Assembly: GCA_000828075.3 (NCBI GenBank)
Contig: JXCB02000033.1
Span: 334,607 to 398,247 of the forward strand
Origin: Tolypothrix campylonemoides VB511288
Lineage (GTDB): Bacteria; Cyanobacteriota; Cyanobacteriia; Cyanobacteriales; Nostocaceae
DNA: 63,641 nucleotides
Reading direction: 5' to 3'
The notes below the pieces were generated by a model. The model made no database searches and was not told where the DNA came from. It saw nothing but the letters and a program-made list of their open reading frames with translations. Position numbers and translations under genes: made by a program. Shown here piece by piece: positions 36,951-46,604 of the stretch. The number at the start of each line of letters is the position of its first letter. Positions within the stretch are counted from its first letter, which is position 1.

Positions 36951-38081
36951 ATGAAAATTTTTGAAACCACATTGCGGGATGGAGAACAAGCGGCGTTTAT
37001 TCATCTTGAGCCCAGGCAGAAAGCTGATATTGCAGTTTCACTGGAAGCGATGGGCGTCGATATAATTGATGCAGGATTTCCCATCGCCTCAACGCTTGAT
37101 TGGGAGGGTGCTTATGCGATCGCTGATGCAACCAATAAAGTTCAGTTAAGCGTAGCGGCCAGACATATACCAAAGGACATTAAAGCAGCCTACAGTGCGG
37201 TAAAACATCATATAGACCGCTCTAGATTGGCGACATGGCTCATGCCGTACGAATTATACACTCGCCATGCGAATAACCCCAATATCCACAGAAAGATCAT
37301 TGATTCATCGCGTCAGGTAGTGATCTATGGGCGAGAAATTTTTCCTGCTGTACAGTACTATTTGGTTTACTGTGGTAACCGAGACAAGGATTTTCTGCGT
37401 GAATTGGCTTGCGAAGTAGCGGATGCTGGTGCTACATGCATAACGATTGCAGATAGTCAGAGTACTCTGAATCCAGATGGTCTTGCATCTTTGGTGAGTT
37501 TCATTAAAGAGAGCTTACCTGCAAGTATCGACATATCTATTCATTGTCACAATAATATGGGGCTTGCGCTTGCCAATACTGTGGCAGCAATTAAAGCTGG
37601 TGCCAATCAGGTGGAAGCAACTATAGGCGGAATGGGTGATGCCGGTGGAAATACATCACTTGAACAGATTCTGGCGTACGCCAGTTATTTTGAGAAAAAT
37701 AATCCTTTATTCCAATCTGGCTGCCGTCTTGACAGCCTTTACAAAATTGCCTGTGAGGTGAGCAAGCTGACTGGTTTCCAGTTTGCATCCAATCAACCGT
37801 TTATTGGCGCAGACACTTTTACTGTTGAAACAGGTATACACCATTCACTTGCTGAAAAAATTCCAAACAGCACATTTGAGCCGAAAGTGATTGGCCGTAA
37901 TATTACGTCTATTGTTGGAAGACACAGCGGACTTATTGGACTCCGTAACAAACTGCAAGAGATTGGTGTAGACACCTCGTCCATAAATTTTCATATTCTT
38001 TACTCAAAAGTCATGGAAGCTTCACAGACAGAAGGTACAGTCTCTAACGATACACTACTCCGGTTAGTCAAGGAGATGTAA
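36951..38081 (+). CDS. LeuA/homocitrate-synthase-like condensing enzyme without regulatory domain
   Basis: The 376-residue product is a DRE-TIM metallolyase: [12 protein letters not shown] at 4-15, DAGFPIAS near 37, the metal-binding SIHCHNNMGLALANT near 200, GGMGDAGGNTSLEQ near 229, and the TGIHHSL subdomain motif. It lacks the C-terminal feedback domain of LeuA and so resembles homocitrate synthase (NifV) or the FrbC-type condensing enzymes of specialised metabolism. It should join acetyl-CoA to a 2-oxo acid; which one is unknown. An ATG at 36906 is in frame, but that part is a fragment of a TerB-like gene, so I place the start at 36951. A YrdC-like gene follows after four bases. Confidence 0.82.
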   Translation: MKIFETTLRDGEQAAFIHLEPRQKADIAVSLEAMGVDIIDAGFPIASTLDWEGAYAIADATNKVQLSVAARHIPKDIKAAYSAVKHHIDRSRLATWLMPYELYTRHANNPNIHRKIIDSSRQVVIYGREIFPAVQYYLVYCGNRDKDFLRELACEVADAGATCITIADSQSTLNPDGLASLVSFIKESLPASIDISIHCHNNMGLALANTVAAIKAGANQVEATIGGMGDAGGNTSLEQILAYASYFEKNNPLFQSGCRLDSLYKIACEVSKLTGFQFASNQPFIGADTFTVETGIHHSLAEKIPNSTFEPKVIGRNITSIVGRHSGLIGLRNKLQEIGVDTSSINFHILYSKVMEASQTEGTVSNDTLLRLVKEM

Positions 38082-38085
38082 TACA

Positions 38086-38727
38086 TTGGATGTCACTGTT
38101 ATTAAATATGACGATGAAGTACTTCCTTTAATCAAACGGCACCTGAGCGAAGGACAGCCAGTTGTCTTGCCCAATCCTTCCCCCTTGGCATATATGGTAG
38201 TGGCTGTTTCTCCTGCAATAGTCAACAGCGCGAAACGTAGATCGATTGATCAACATGTGGCTTCTTTTATCGGAAGGTTCGAGGCTGTAAAACAATATTT
38301 AAATCTCGACCAATACGGCATGGAAATAGCTGAAAAATGTCTTGTTGAACAAAAAATGACACTGCTGTGTCCAGTAAAGAACGATATTGAGGTGCCGGCA
38401 TTCCTTCTACCCTCCCTAAATAATAATCATGTTCTGTTGTTTGCTGCCCATTTGGCTGGATTACAGCAGTTATGCCTTCAATTTCCTTCACTGTATGTCA
38501 GCAGCGGGAACGTGACAAGGATGGAGCCAAAACAATTTTGCACAGATGTGGAAGCCCAGTTCAAGGAATTTGGAAACCCTGAATTCAGATTGCTCCTAGT
38601 AGATGGAGATCATTTCCGGGACAGACATCAACGCCATGGATCAACAACAATGGTCATGGTCTCGCGTACTGGCGAACTTTCTGTTAAGCGCAAGGGCATA
38701 CAGCAGCTACACCTGGATAAAAGCTAA
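38086..38727 (+). CDS. YrdC/Sua5-like protein, degenerate
   Basis: The 213-residue product has the outline of a YrdC domain: GQPVVLPNPSPLAYMVVAVS (24-43, where YrdC has a PTDTVYGL motif), an AKRRS stretch in place of the KxR loop, LYVSSGNVTRMEPKQFCTDV near 140-160 (YrdC: SANxSG), and HGSTTMVMVSRTG (YrdC: PSTVVD). Real YrdC/Sua5 makes threonylcarbamoyl-AMP for tRNA modification. The first motif here is altered, so another carbamoyl-AMP- or nucleotide-dependent reaction, or a binding role, is possible. Start is a TTG with AAGGAG eight bases upstream, tightly coupled to the condensing enzyme. Confidence 0.6.
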   Translation: MDVTVIKYDDEVLPLIKRHLSEGQPVVLPNPSPLAYMVVAVSPAIVNSAKRRSIDQHVASFIGRFEAVKQYLNLDQYGMEIAEKCLVEQKMTLLCPVKNDIEVPAFLLPSLNNNHVLLFAAHLAGLQQLCLQFPSLYVSSGNVTRMEPKQFCTDVEAQFKEFGNPEFRLLLVDGDHFRDRHQRHGSTTMVMVSRTGELSVKRKGIQQLHLDKS

Positions 38728-39346
38728 CAGGGCGTTGCACCTAATATTTTTTTTCAAAATCTTTTTTAAAAATGAAAATGTAAGGTCAGATAAGACAGTT
38801 AACTAGACAGATAAGACAGTTAAGACAGATAAGACAGTTAATTAAGTATTAAGCCGGACATTGGTAACAGTCAAGCCCGGTTCGCGCGGGGATTGCGACA
38901 CGCCGAGCCAACCACCTCAAATAGGTGCCTATACTAATTCGTAATTCATGATTTGCAATTAAGACTCGTCAAATTTAATCTGATTTTGCTTTGTTATTGC
39001 TTTCTTAGATTTTTAGAATTTACAGCATATTAATTAGCTAGTAAAGCCTAAACATTTATTTGACTTCCTTTTCCTACTTTTCCTACTATTATTAGTTTCA
39101 AGTAAAAAAAGGTGGGAAATGTGTGTGTTGTCTGGACTCAGATAAAGTTTGGTATAAGATAAGAAAGTAAAAAAAATATGACTTTAAGATAAAATAACTA
39201 GCATAATAAAGAGTTAAGCACCATATAAGCATCATAATAGCTTGATTTTATTAATCTAAAAATGAAATAATACTAGAAAAGATATTGATGTGTTCTACAG
39301 ATTCTAGTAACACAATCATTAAAATGCTTAACTTTTATGTTTTGAT
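38728..39346. repeat. Spacer with TAAGACAGT repeats
   Basis: At 38770-38841 lies a short run of the TAAGACAGT repeat preceded by the 33-base block shared with 35610-35642. The rest is AT-rich with no gene visible. The MscS promoter should lie near the right end. Confidence 0.7.
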
Positions 39347-40930
39347 ATGGATTTATTAATTATCTTGGCTGAAGCCAGTCTTGTAATCTTCGTTTTCTTT
39401 TTAGTAAACTGGCTTGTGGGTAAGGTCTTCAAGCTACTTTTGAAAAACTCTGTAGTTAAAAGCGAGGGAAGAAGTATCAAAACCCTGCGTCAAAACATTA
39501 CAGGGTTGTTGATAGTCACTTGTTTGGTACTGTGTATTTTGATTGTGGGTGCTAATGGTTTTCTACTCTATCGAGGCGCAAACCTTCAACAATATACACT
39601 CTTGTTGATTTCCCGTGTTCCACCAGGATTTTGGGTAACTTTAGGAATTGGTATAGCTCAGAGCATTGGTATTTTGATTTTAGCGGCGATCGCTCAGAAA
39701 TTCCTTCATAGTTGGCTCAAGGTAGCTAGGATTCGTGCTAAGAACATTGAACAAAACACTGCTGACGATAAAAGTATTGATACTTTCTTTGACAACCTGA
39801 ACAACATCGTTACTTATGGGATATGGCTGTGGGCTGTCATCTCCTGTAGCCAGTTTCTCAAATTGCCAGCAGTTGTTTCCCAATACTCATACATCCTACT
39901 GCGGATCTATCTGATCATTGCCGTCGGGTTACTTATACCTAAAGCAGTCACTGCTATTATTGATAGTCTAGATGCTCTAAGTATAAGATACTCCAGTCCT
40001 GACAACCTTCTAAGATTCTATGATCGCCTCCGACACCTAATCCCCTTTTTGAAGCGGTGTCTGGAATTTGTGATTTATGTCTGTGTAGCAACATTGGTGA
40101 TCCAGCAGGTGCAGTTAATCGCCAATATCGCAGCTTTCGGACCTCGAATTGTTAAAATCATCGGCATCATCTTCATCAGTCGTGTTTTGTTTGAGGTCGT
40201 CTACTTACTTGTTGAAGAGGTATTGTTCAAAGACCGAAATCTGAGTGAGATTCAAACCAGCAGACGTCTCACCCTCGTTCCTCTGATCCGTAGTTTTTTA
40301 CAATATCTAGTTTACTTCGGTGCTGCTGTCTCCATCCTCTATACCCTCGACATCAATCCCACTCCTGTACTCGCTGGTGCAGGAATTGTTGGTATAGCTG
40401 TGGGTTTTGGGGCACAGACACTAGTTAATGATATAATATGCGGTTTCTTTATTCTATTTGAAAACTATTACTTAGTGGGTGACTATATCCAGGCAGGGAA
40501 ATCCGATGATAAAGTTGTCGAAGGCATTGTCGAGGCGATCGAACTGCGAACCACTCGTATCAGACATCCCAATGGTCAATTGCATATTATTCGTAATGGC
40601 GATATTGGCTCAATTACCAACTACTCCAAACAGTATATTTTTGCAGTAGTGGAACTTAGCGTACCTTATGACTCCAACTTAGCTGATGTATACAAAGTGA
40701 TTGAGGAAGTAGGAGAAGAGTTAAAAGCAAATAACCCAGATGTACTCGAACCTACACAGGTAGATGGAGTAGAGAGCCTTGGAGACACTAACTTATTGCT
40801 CCGTACATTAACGAAGGTAAAGCCAGGAAAGCATCTTCAGATCCAGCGCATTCTCCGGAAGATTTTTACGAATGCTTTACAGCGGGAAGGAATTACAATC
40901 CCCCTTCGTGTTGAAAATGCCGAACCGTAA
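39347..40930 (+). CDS. MscS-family mechanosensitive channel
   Basis: The 527-residue product has about five to six membrane helices, the last being the pore-lining segment with the family pattern AGAGIVGIAVGFGAQTLVND (about 344-363), followed by the beta domain (FENYYLVGDYIQ, then GIVEAIELRTTRIRHPNGQL) and a C-terminal alpha/beta domain. It opens under membrane tension and releases osmolytes at the plasma membrane. The N-terminal extension with extra helices makes it larger than E. coli MscS (286 residues), as is common in cyanobacteria. Confidence 0.9.
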   Translation: MDLLIILAEASLVIFVFFLVNWLVGKVFKLLLKNSVVKSEGRSIKTLRQNITGLLIVTCLVLCILIVGANGFLLYRGANLQQYTLLLISRVPPGFWVTLGIGIAQSIGILILAAIAQKFLHSWLKVARIRAKNIEQNTADDKSIDTFFDNLNNIVTYGIWLWAVISCSQFLKLPAVVSQYSYILLRIYLIIAVGLLIPKAVTAIIDSLDALSIRYSSPDNLLRFYDRLRHLIPFLKRCLEFVIYVCVATLVIQQVQLIANIAAFGPRIVKIIGIIFISRVLFEVVYLLVEEVLFKDRNLSEIQTSRRLTLVPLIRSFLQYLVYFGAAVSILYTLDINPTPVLAGAGIVGIAVGFGAQTLVNDIICGFFILFENYYLVGDYIQAGKSDDKVVEGIVEAIELRTTRIRHPNGQLHIIRNGDIGSITNYSKQYIFAVVELSVPYDSNLADVYKVIEEVGEELKANNPDVLEPTQVDGVESLGDTNLLLRTLTKVKPGKHLQIQRILRKIFTNALQREGITIPLRVENAEP

Positions 40931-41010
40931 AGACCTTAGCCAAGTGGACAGGGGCTGTTTGACGCATGAATCCCACCCTTTTAAAGGGGTGGGTGCGTCA
41001 ATTACAGTTC

Positions 41011-42960
41011 CTAACCAGACACAACTAATTGTTGCTTCTCTGGCAGTTGGGTATATTCAGAGACAATTTTACGGAATTGCTCGCCTTCTATTGTCTCCTG
41101 TTCCACGAGCAAATCGACAAGCCGATCTACTAAAGCTCTGTTTTCACGTATAATGCGACGAGCTTCTTGGTAGCAGGTAGTTGCCATTGCTCGCACTTGT
41201 CGGTCAATCTTGATTGCCATTTCTTCTGAATACTCAGAGCGATTAACCCAATCTCGTCCCAGAAACACATCACTATTCTGAGTTTCCAGAGCCACTAACC
41301 CTAAGTTCGACATACCATACATTGTTATCATCTTACGAGCAAGATTTGTCACAACCTTTAGGTCGTTGCTGGCTCCACCTGTTACTTCAGCTTCACCAAA
41401 AACCTCTATTTCTGCTGCCTTTCCTCCTAAGGTCATGGTAATGTTGTCTTGCAGCCAAGCCTTAGTATAAAGCCCGCTGTCAATCATTTCTTCATTCAGA
41501 ATCTGCTGAGAAAAACCACCAACTCCACCAGAACGGGGAATAATTGTCACCTTATTTAAGGGGTCAGAATATTTCAGGAGTGTAGACAACAGAGCGTGTC
41601 CAATCTCATGATAGGCAATCAACCGCTTTTTCTTGCTATCCAACAACGGGTTAAGCGTCAGTCCAATTGTCAATCTGTCAATAGCATCATCTATTTCTAG
41701 CTGCGTAATTGCCTCTTTACGTCTACGTGCTGTGAGAATTGCCGCTTCGTTAAGGAGGTTTGCTAAATCCGCCCCTGTAAAACCTGGTGTACGACGAGCA
41801 ACAACTTCCAAAGAAACAGATGGGTCAATTTTCTTGTTACGCGAGTGGACTTGCAAAATTTCCAGACGACCTTTGCGGTCTGGTGCATCCACAATCACTT
41901 GTCGGTCAAACCGTCCTGGTCTGAGCAACGCAGCATCTAGCACATCCGGGCGGTTGGTGGCAGCAATAATAATAATACCAGTGTTACCTTCAAAACCGTC
42001 CATTTCGGTAAGCAGTTGGTTGAGGGTTTGTTCCCGCTCATCGTTTCCGCCACCGATACCAGCACCCCGTTGACGTCCTACAGCATCGATTTCATCAATA
42101 AATATGAGACAGGGAGCGTTTTCTTTGGCTTTCTTAAATAAGTCGCGCACGCGGGATGCACCTACACCCACAAACATTTCCACAAACTCTGAACCGGAAA
42201 TGCTGAAAAACGGTACGGCTGCTTCGCCGGCGATCGCTTTTGCTAAGAGCGTTTTCCCTGTTCCTGGAGGTCCGACTAACAGCACTCCTTTAGGAATGCG
42301 TGCGCCTACAGCAGTAAATTTTTCTGGTTGTTTGAGGAAGGTGACGACTTCTTGCAGTTCTTCTTTAGCTTCTTCAATACCAGCGACATCCTCAAATTTC
42401 ACTCCGGTTTTTGCCTCCATCTGGAAGCGAGCTCTGGTTTTACCGAAATTCATAGCTTGGCTAGAAGCATTCGTAGAGCGGCGGAGGAACAATAACATCA
42501 AAGCAACCAGTGGCAAAATCCACATCAGGTTGATCAAAAGCCCTACAGCCGCTCTACCATTAGCAGAGGAAACTTCCTCAAAATCAACGTTATTTTCTTT
42601 TAGTCTGCTAATTAACTCAGCGTTTTGTTCCAAAAGACACAGCCGGAGCGGTTGTGCATCCTGCTTTTGCCCTTTTAAATAAACCCTTGCTACCTGCTCG
42701 GCTTCGTCAAGCTCTACTCTTTCGACTTTGTCAAGCTCTACTGTTCCGTGTTTGTTAGGCTTTGTTTTGGCTTCCGTTGGCGTGATTAATCCGTTATAAA
42801 ATAAGTCGCCGCACCCTACTTTTTGTTGTTTTTGCGCCAGCGCGGGAGTACCCCCTAACATTCCTGGCAACATGATTAAACCAGCTGCTAGCGCTCCAGT
42901 GAAAGCTGCACGCTTTGCAGTTTGCTGTTTCATCAATGTCTTTTTCTCAAAATTTTTCAT
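41011..42960 (-). CDS. ftsH: ATP-dependent zinc metalloprotease FtsH
   Basis: The 649-residue product has a signal-like first membrane segment (about 18-42), a periplasmic/lumenal region, a second membrane helix (about 138-160), the AAA domain with Walker A GPPGTGKT (230-237), Walker B IFIDEID and the second region of homology, and the M41 protease domain with HEIGH (451-455). It degrades misfolded and damaged membrane proteins; in cyanobacteria FtsH complexes clear damaged photosystem II D1. The paralogue cannot be told with certainty. The N-terminus may begin at Met10 ([10 protein letters not shown]) instead. Confidence 0.95.
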   Translation of the reverse strand: MKNFEKKTLMKQQTAKRAAFTGALAAGLIMLPGMLGGTPALAQKQQKVGCGDLFYNGLITPTEAKTKPNKHGTVELDKVERVELDEAEQVARVYLKGQKQDAQPLRLCLLEQNAELISRLKENNVDFEEVSSANGRAAVGLLINLMWILPLVALMLLFLRRSTNASSQAMNFGKTRARFQMEAKTGVKFEDVAGIEEAKEELQEVVTFLKQPEKFTAVGARIPKGVLLVGPPGTGKTLLAKAIAGEAAVPFFSISGSEFVEMFVGVGASRVRDLFKKAKENAPCLIFIDEIDAVGRQRGAGIGGGNDEREQTLNQLLTEMDGFEGNTGIIIIAATNRPDVLDAALLRPGRFDRQVIVDAPDRKGRLEILQVHSRNKKIDPSVSLEVVARRTPGFTGADLANLLNEAAILTARRRKEAITQLEIDDAIDRLTIGLTLNPLLDSKKKRLIAYHEIGHALLSTLLKYSDPLNKVTIIPRSGGVGGFSQQILNEEMIDSGLYTKAWLQDNITMTLGGKAAEIEVFGEAEVTGGASNDLKVVTNLARKMITMYGMSNLGLVALETQNSDVFLGRDWVNRSEYSEEMAIKIDRQVRAMATTCYQEARRIIRENRALVDRLVDLLVEQETIEGEQFRKIVSEYTQLPEKQQLVVSG

Positions 42961-43429
42961 AATAATTACCCTTTGTTTGCTGCTCGATAACCGAGCACTC
43001 GTTTCTATGCCTTTTCCTCTACCAAGAGTAGAAATCAGGGGTTTCTAATCTTCTAGTGTAACTTCCAAAAAAAACCATTCCCAAGTTTTTCCTTGCTATA
43101 CCCTTCAATGCGTCTCTTTATTAGAATGGCTCTGGTGTTTGGCATATAACTGGAAATTTAGGAATTCCTTGCTAGTCGGACTCTTTGCTAAAAAGCCTTT
43201 TTGAATACTAATTTTACATTTTATTTGTGCTGTATCCCTCACTCCCATAGCATAAAATTCTTTGCAAACTGGAAATTGACATATTATGTCACAGAACGCT
43301 ATGCTATATACATAGTCGTAATGACTTCAGTTTGTCAATATCTAGGTAAATATTTACGTTTCGGGTGTGAAGCTTTTTATTAAAGCTTTTTATTAAAGAT
43401 AGTTATAGTTACGGGAATTTAATTGAACT
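42961..43429. other. AT-rich spacer between divergent genes
   Basis: No convincing gene or repeat element is visible in the 469 bases between ftsH and the FMN reductase gene, which are transcribed away from each other. A short open frame at 43201-43383 has no protein-like features. Confidence 0.5.
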
Positions 43430-43975
43430 ATGGTGAAAATTGTTGGCATTGGTGGTAGCTTAAGACCTGAATCCTACACTCAAAAAGCTTTGCTTCTAGC
43501 CGCGCAACGGGTGGAAGCTCTGGGTGCAGATGTTGAAATTCTCGATTTGCGGCAAATGCAATTACCATTTTGCAATGGGGAAGATGAGTATCCAGATTAC
43601 CCAGATGTTCAGCGGTTACGCGATGCCGTTAGTAGCGCCGATGGGTTAATTTTGGCGACACCAGAGTATCATGGCAGCGTGAGCGGTGTCCTGAAAAATG
43701 CCCTTGATTTGATGAGTTTTGACCAGTTGTCTGATAAAGTGACAGGACTGATTAGCGTGTTGGGGGGACAGCCTAACAGCAACGCCTTAAATGACCTACG
43801 AGTTATTATGCGTTGGGTACACGCTTGGGTGATTCCAGAACAAATTGGGATTGGACAAGTTTGGAAAGCCTTTGGTCCTGATGGTAAGTTGTTGGATGAA
43901 AAACTCTCTCAACGTTTCGACCAATTTGCTCAAAGTTTAATTGACAATACGCGCAAGTTGAGGGGCGTGTCTTAG
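43430..43975 (+). CDS. NADPH-dependent FMN reductase
   Basis: The 181-residue product has the flavodoxin-like fold of this family: a first strand and phosphate loop IGGSLRPESYTQKAL (7-21) and the flavin/NADPH motif ATPEYHGSVSGVLKNALDLM (77-96). It probably reduces FMN or quinone-type compounds with NADPH in the cytoplasm, as in iron reduction or desulfonation. The size is normal. It appears monocistronic. Confidence 0.9.
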   Translation: MVKIVGIGGSLRPESYTQKALLLAAQRVEALGADVEILDLRQMQLPFCNGEDEYPDYPDVQRLRDAVSSADGLILATPEYHGSVSGVLKNALDLMSFDQLSDKVTGLISVLGGQPNSNALNDLRVIMRWVHAWVIPEQIGIGQVWKAFGPDGKLLDEKLSQRFDQFAQSLIDNTRKLRGVS

Positions 43976-44095
43976 TCGTTTCGCGCAAAGACGCAAAGGC
44001 GCAAAGAGGTTCTTAGCGTCTTTGCACGCCAGTCGCCTGGCTGTCGGGAAACCCTCCTGCAGCGCTGGCTCGTCTTGGCGCGAAATTAATTCACT

Positions 44096-45211
44096 TTAGT
44101 GATGGTGATGATGATGCGCTACAGCTAACTGGGGATTAACCGCCACAGTTTGTTCTGACACTAACTCGGTAATATGAGCATTTGCCCATTGAGCTGCCAT
44201 TGTTAAGAATTCAGAATTGTCGTTAACACAGGGCATCTGCACGTAGTTTAGATCAGGATGTTTTTTCTGTAGTGCATGAATGATGTGGTGTACATCCAAC
44301 AAAGTTTCATGGTTTTCTGTAGCAAAGCCAATCGGCATAAAGACAACCGCTTTGGCACCTAATTGAATCAGGTTTTTCGCTGCTTGTTCGACGTTTGGGA
44401 GCGTCCATTCAATTAAAGGTGTGTCGTGGTTTAGCCACCCAATGGAAATGAGAGGATAGCGGTTGATTAACTGATCCCGTATTAAGTCGTAGAGTATTTG
44501 ACTTTCGGTAATTCCAGAGGTGAATCCTTTGGCTTTGTGAGGACAACCGTGGTTCATCAGCACAATGCCAATTTGAGAAGGTAGGTAAGCACTAGCTAAG
44601 TCAGCGGTAATTTTCTCTTCCACAAGACGCGCTAACAAATTGATGTAAGCTGGTTCGTTGTAGAAGGATGGGATATAGCGCAGTCCTTTAACCCAGTGTT
44701 CATCACCATCTGTCAACTCAGCTAAAGCGTTGTTGACTTGCTCAATAGCAATACCACTCGTGAAGATGGAATCGACAACCAGCAGTGGATAGATGAGTAT
44801 TTTGTTAAAACCTTGGTTTTTGATTTCTGCCAAGACTTGGTTGGGAAGGAAAGGGGCGCAGAAGTTGAAGGCTTTAAAAACTTTAACGCCTTCACCCCAC
44901 TGTGCCTGTAGGTTTTTTTCAATTCCAGCGCGTTGTTTTTCAAAAATGGCATTGTGTGGGGAAATAAAATCATGGTGCTGATGTCCCCACTCATGACGGT
45001 CAAATAATGCCAAAAGCCGTGCGAGGGGAGGATAAATCCAGGTAGGGACGGGTGCGAATTTTGCTGTCAGCAGATTTAAAGCTTGTTCATTATAGTTAGC
45101 GAAATCTTCGTAGCTTTCGACTTCGCCGTAACCCATAAGCAATACTGCTACACTGTGTTGACCTGGTAATTGCTCATGCGTTGACTGTAGTTTTTCTGGT
45201 GTGGCAACCAC
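44096..45211 (-). CDS. Ferrochelatase-like protein with natural C-terminal His6
   Basis: The 371-residue product resembles the ferrochelatase/CbiX-like chelatase superfamily: VAVLLMGYGEVESYEDFANY (22-41), the central LIYPLLVVDSIFTSGIAIEQV, and LMNHGCPHKAKGF with catalytic-type His residues. It differs from classic HemH of cyanobacteria, which carries a C-terminal chlorophyll-binding helix; here the protein ends in Ala followed by six histidines and the stop. The tail is encoded by alternating CAT/CAC codons. Metal binding by the tail is likely; the metal and the tetrapyrrole are not known. Confidence 0.8.
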   Translation of the reverse strand: MVATPEKLQSTHEQLPGQHSVAVLLMGYGEVESYEDFANYNEQALNLLTAKFAPVPTWIYPPLARLLALFDRHEWGHQHHDFISPHNAIFEKQRAGIEKNLQAQWGEGVKVFKAFNFCAPFLPNQVLAEIKNQGFNKILIYPLLVVDSIFTSGIAIEQVNNALAELTDGDEHWVKGLRYIPSFYNEPAYINLLARLVEEKITADLASAYLPSQIGIVLMNHGCPHKAKGFTSGITESQILYDLIRDQLINRYPLISIGWLNHDTPLIEWTLPNVEQAAKNLIQLGAKAVVFMPIGFATENHETLLDVHHIIHALQKKHPDLNYVQMPCVNDNSEFLTMAAQWANAHITELVSEQTVAVNPQLAVAHHHHHH

Positions 45212-45842
45212 AATAGTTCCTCAATCGAATTTCAAAATTTCAAAGGGTGAAGTCACCCTGGGGACTGGAGACTGGGGACTGGGGACTGGGGACTGGGAAG
45301 ATGTTCTTGCAGGATTTAGGTGAGGTTTGAATCCCCGTCCATAATCCGTCACTACCCTAATCCCTAATCCCTAATCCCCAATTCCCAATCCCCAGTTCAA
45401 GTGCGAGGCAGTCCTGAGTTATTTCCACTCAAGACTCGCTACTCGTGCGAGAGTGCTGTTCTCGCTTTGTTGTTTTCCATACTTGTAAAATTTTATCCTA
45501 TGCGGGGGGATAGGATAAAAAAGTAAATATTAGCAGTATTTCTCATTACATACTGTATTTACTACTTAAGATATATATAAAAGAATGACTAAAAATGACT
45601 TTTGAGGCATGACATCTGTTGATCAGCGCAAAATGTGTCACGCTGACTAGACTGCAATTGCCATGTTGAGTTATGAATATGAACATTACCCATTGGTCAT
45701 CAGTAAGGAAAAGTGACCAGTGATGTTAAATCCTGTGACGACTCAAACCAACGTCACGGGGCCAGAAAAGTGTTGTTAAATGTTATATTTAAGACATAAA
45801 CACTGCAATATCCTTAAGGAAAAGCCGCTAGCCCAAAGATAA
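45212..45842. repeat. Spacer with heptanucleotide repeats
   Basis: GGACTGG units at 45258-45297 and CCCTAAT/CCCAATT units at 45355-45400 are tandem short repeats of the kind spread through filamentous cyanobacterial genomes. No gene is seen in the 631 bases. Confidence 0.7.
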
Positions 45843-46415
45843 ATGAGTATAATTATTTGCCCTGGTATCCATGATTCATCTTTAACTCAATGTTTTGTAT
45901 CGGGATTGCTAGAGCAAGTTGTAGATAAAGAAAAAAGTCAATTCTCAGCAAATATGCTGACTGTGCCAGTGGAGGGTGGTTTAGCTTTATCAGCGTTTCA
46001 CATATTGCAGTTTTTACACAAACGCTTGCAGAATACGATACAATCGCCAGTTGTATTCATCAGCTTTAGTGCTGGTGTCGTCGGGTCAATAATCGCTGCT
46101 CACAAATGGCAACAATTTGGTGGTCATGTTAAAGCTTTTATCGCTATAGATGGATGGGGAGTACCTCTTTTGGGAAATTTTTCTATCCATCGGATGAGCC
46201 ATGATTATTTCACTCACTGGAGTTCTTCTCTGCTCGGAAGTGGGGAAAATAACTTTTATGCAGATCCATCTGTTGACCATCTCCAAATGTGGCGATCGCC
46301 CCAAACTGTACAAGGCTGGTATGCAGGCTCTTTTTTTGGCGAATCACCGCCTCAAGAGCGCCTGACTGCTGCTGAGTTTTTGCACTCGCTTTTAAAGCAT
46401 TATGAGGATAATTAG
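45843..46415 (+). CDS. Alpha/beta-hydrolase-like protein
   Basis: The 190-residue product begins MSIIICPGIHDSSLT, with a glycine near an oxyanion-type loop, and has FISFSAGVVGSIIAAH (72-87), which looks like the nucleophile elbow (Ser-Phe-Ser-Ala-Gly), and DHLQMWRSPQTV near 148-160 for the catalytic His. It is shorter than most hydrolases (about 250-300) and lacks a full lid. The reaction is unknown. It is intact and monocistronic. Confidence 0.68.
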   Translation: MSIIICPGIHDSSLTQCFVSGLLEQVVDKEKSQFSANMLTVPVEGGLALSAFHILQFLHKRLQNTIQSPVVFISFSAGVVGSIIAAHKWQQFGGHVKAFIAIDGWGVPLLGNFSIHRMSHDYFTHWSSSLLGSGENNFYADPSVDHLQMWRSPQTVQGWYAGSFFGESPPQERLTAAEFLHSLLKHYEDN

Positions 46416-46469
46416 TCCGGAAAACCAATTTGCCAATCAGGAGTGAGAAATGAGGAGTGAGTAGAGGAA

Positions 46470-46506
46470 GATGAGGAAGATGAGGAAGATGAGGAAGATG
46501 AGGAAG
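46470..46506. repeat. GAGGAAGAT tandem repeat (9-bp unit)
   Basis: Four or so copies of GAGGAAGAT lie in the spacer before the MFS gene. Confidence 0.8.
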
Positions 46507-46604
46507 TCATGACTCGTTCTGCTTCCCTTGCTACCCTTGCTTCCCCCACAACAGCCTCCACTCGCCCTAGTCCCCAGTTCCCTAACCCTTAATCCCTAGT
46601 TCTG

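Noticed and set aside
36951-38081. Reading the condensing enzyme as NifV (homocitrate synthase) proper
   Set aside because: The motif is plausible, but no nif gene is near and it sits with a YrdC-like gene, so the specific name is not justified.
43201-43383. Small open frame upstream of the FMN reductase gene
   Set aside because: No ribosome site, no composition or motif signal; lies in an AT-rich promoter region.
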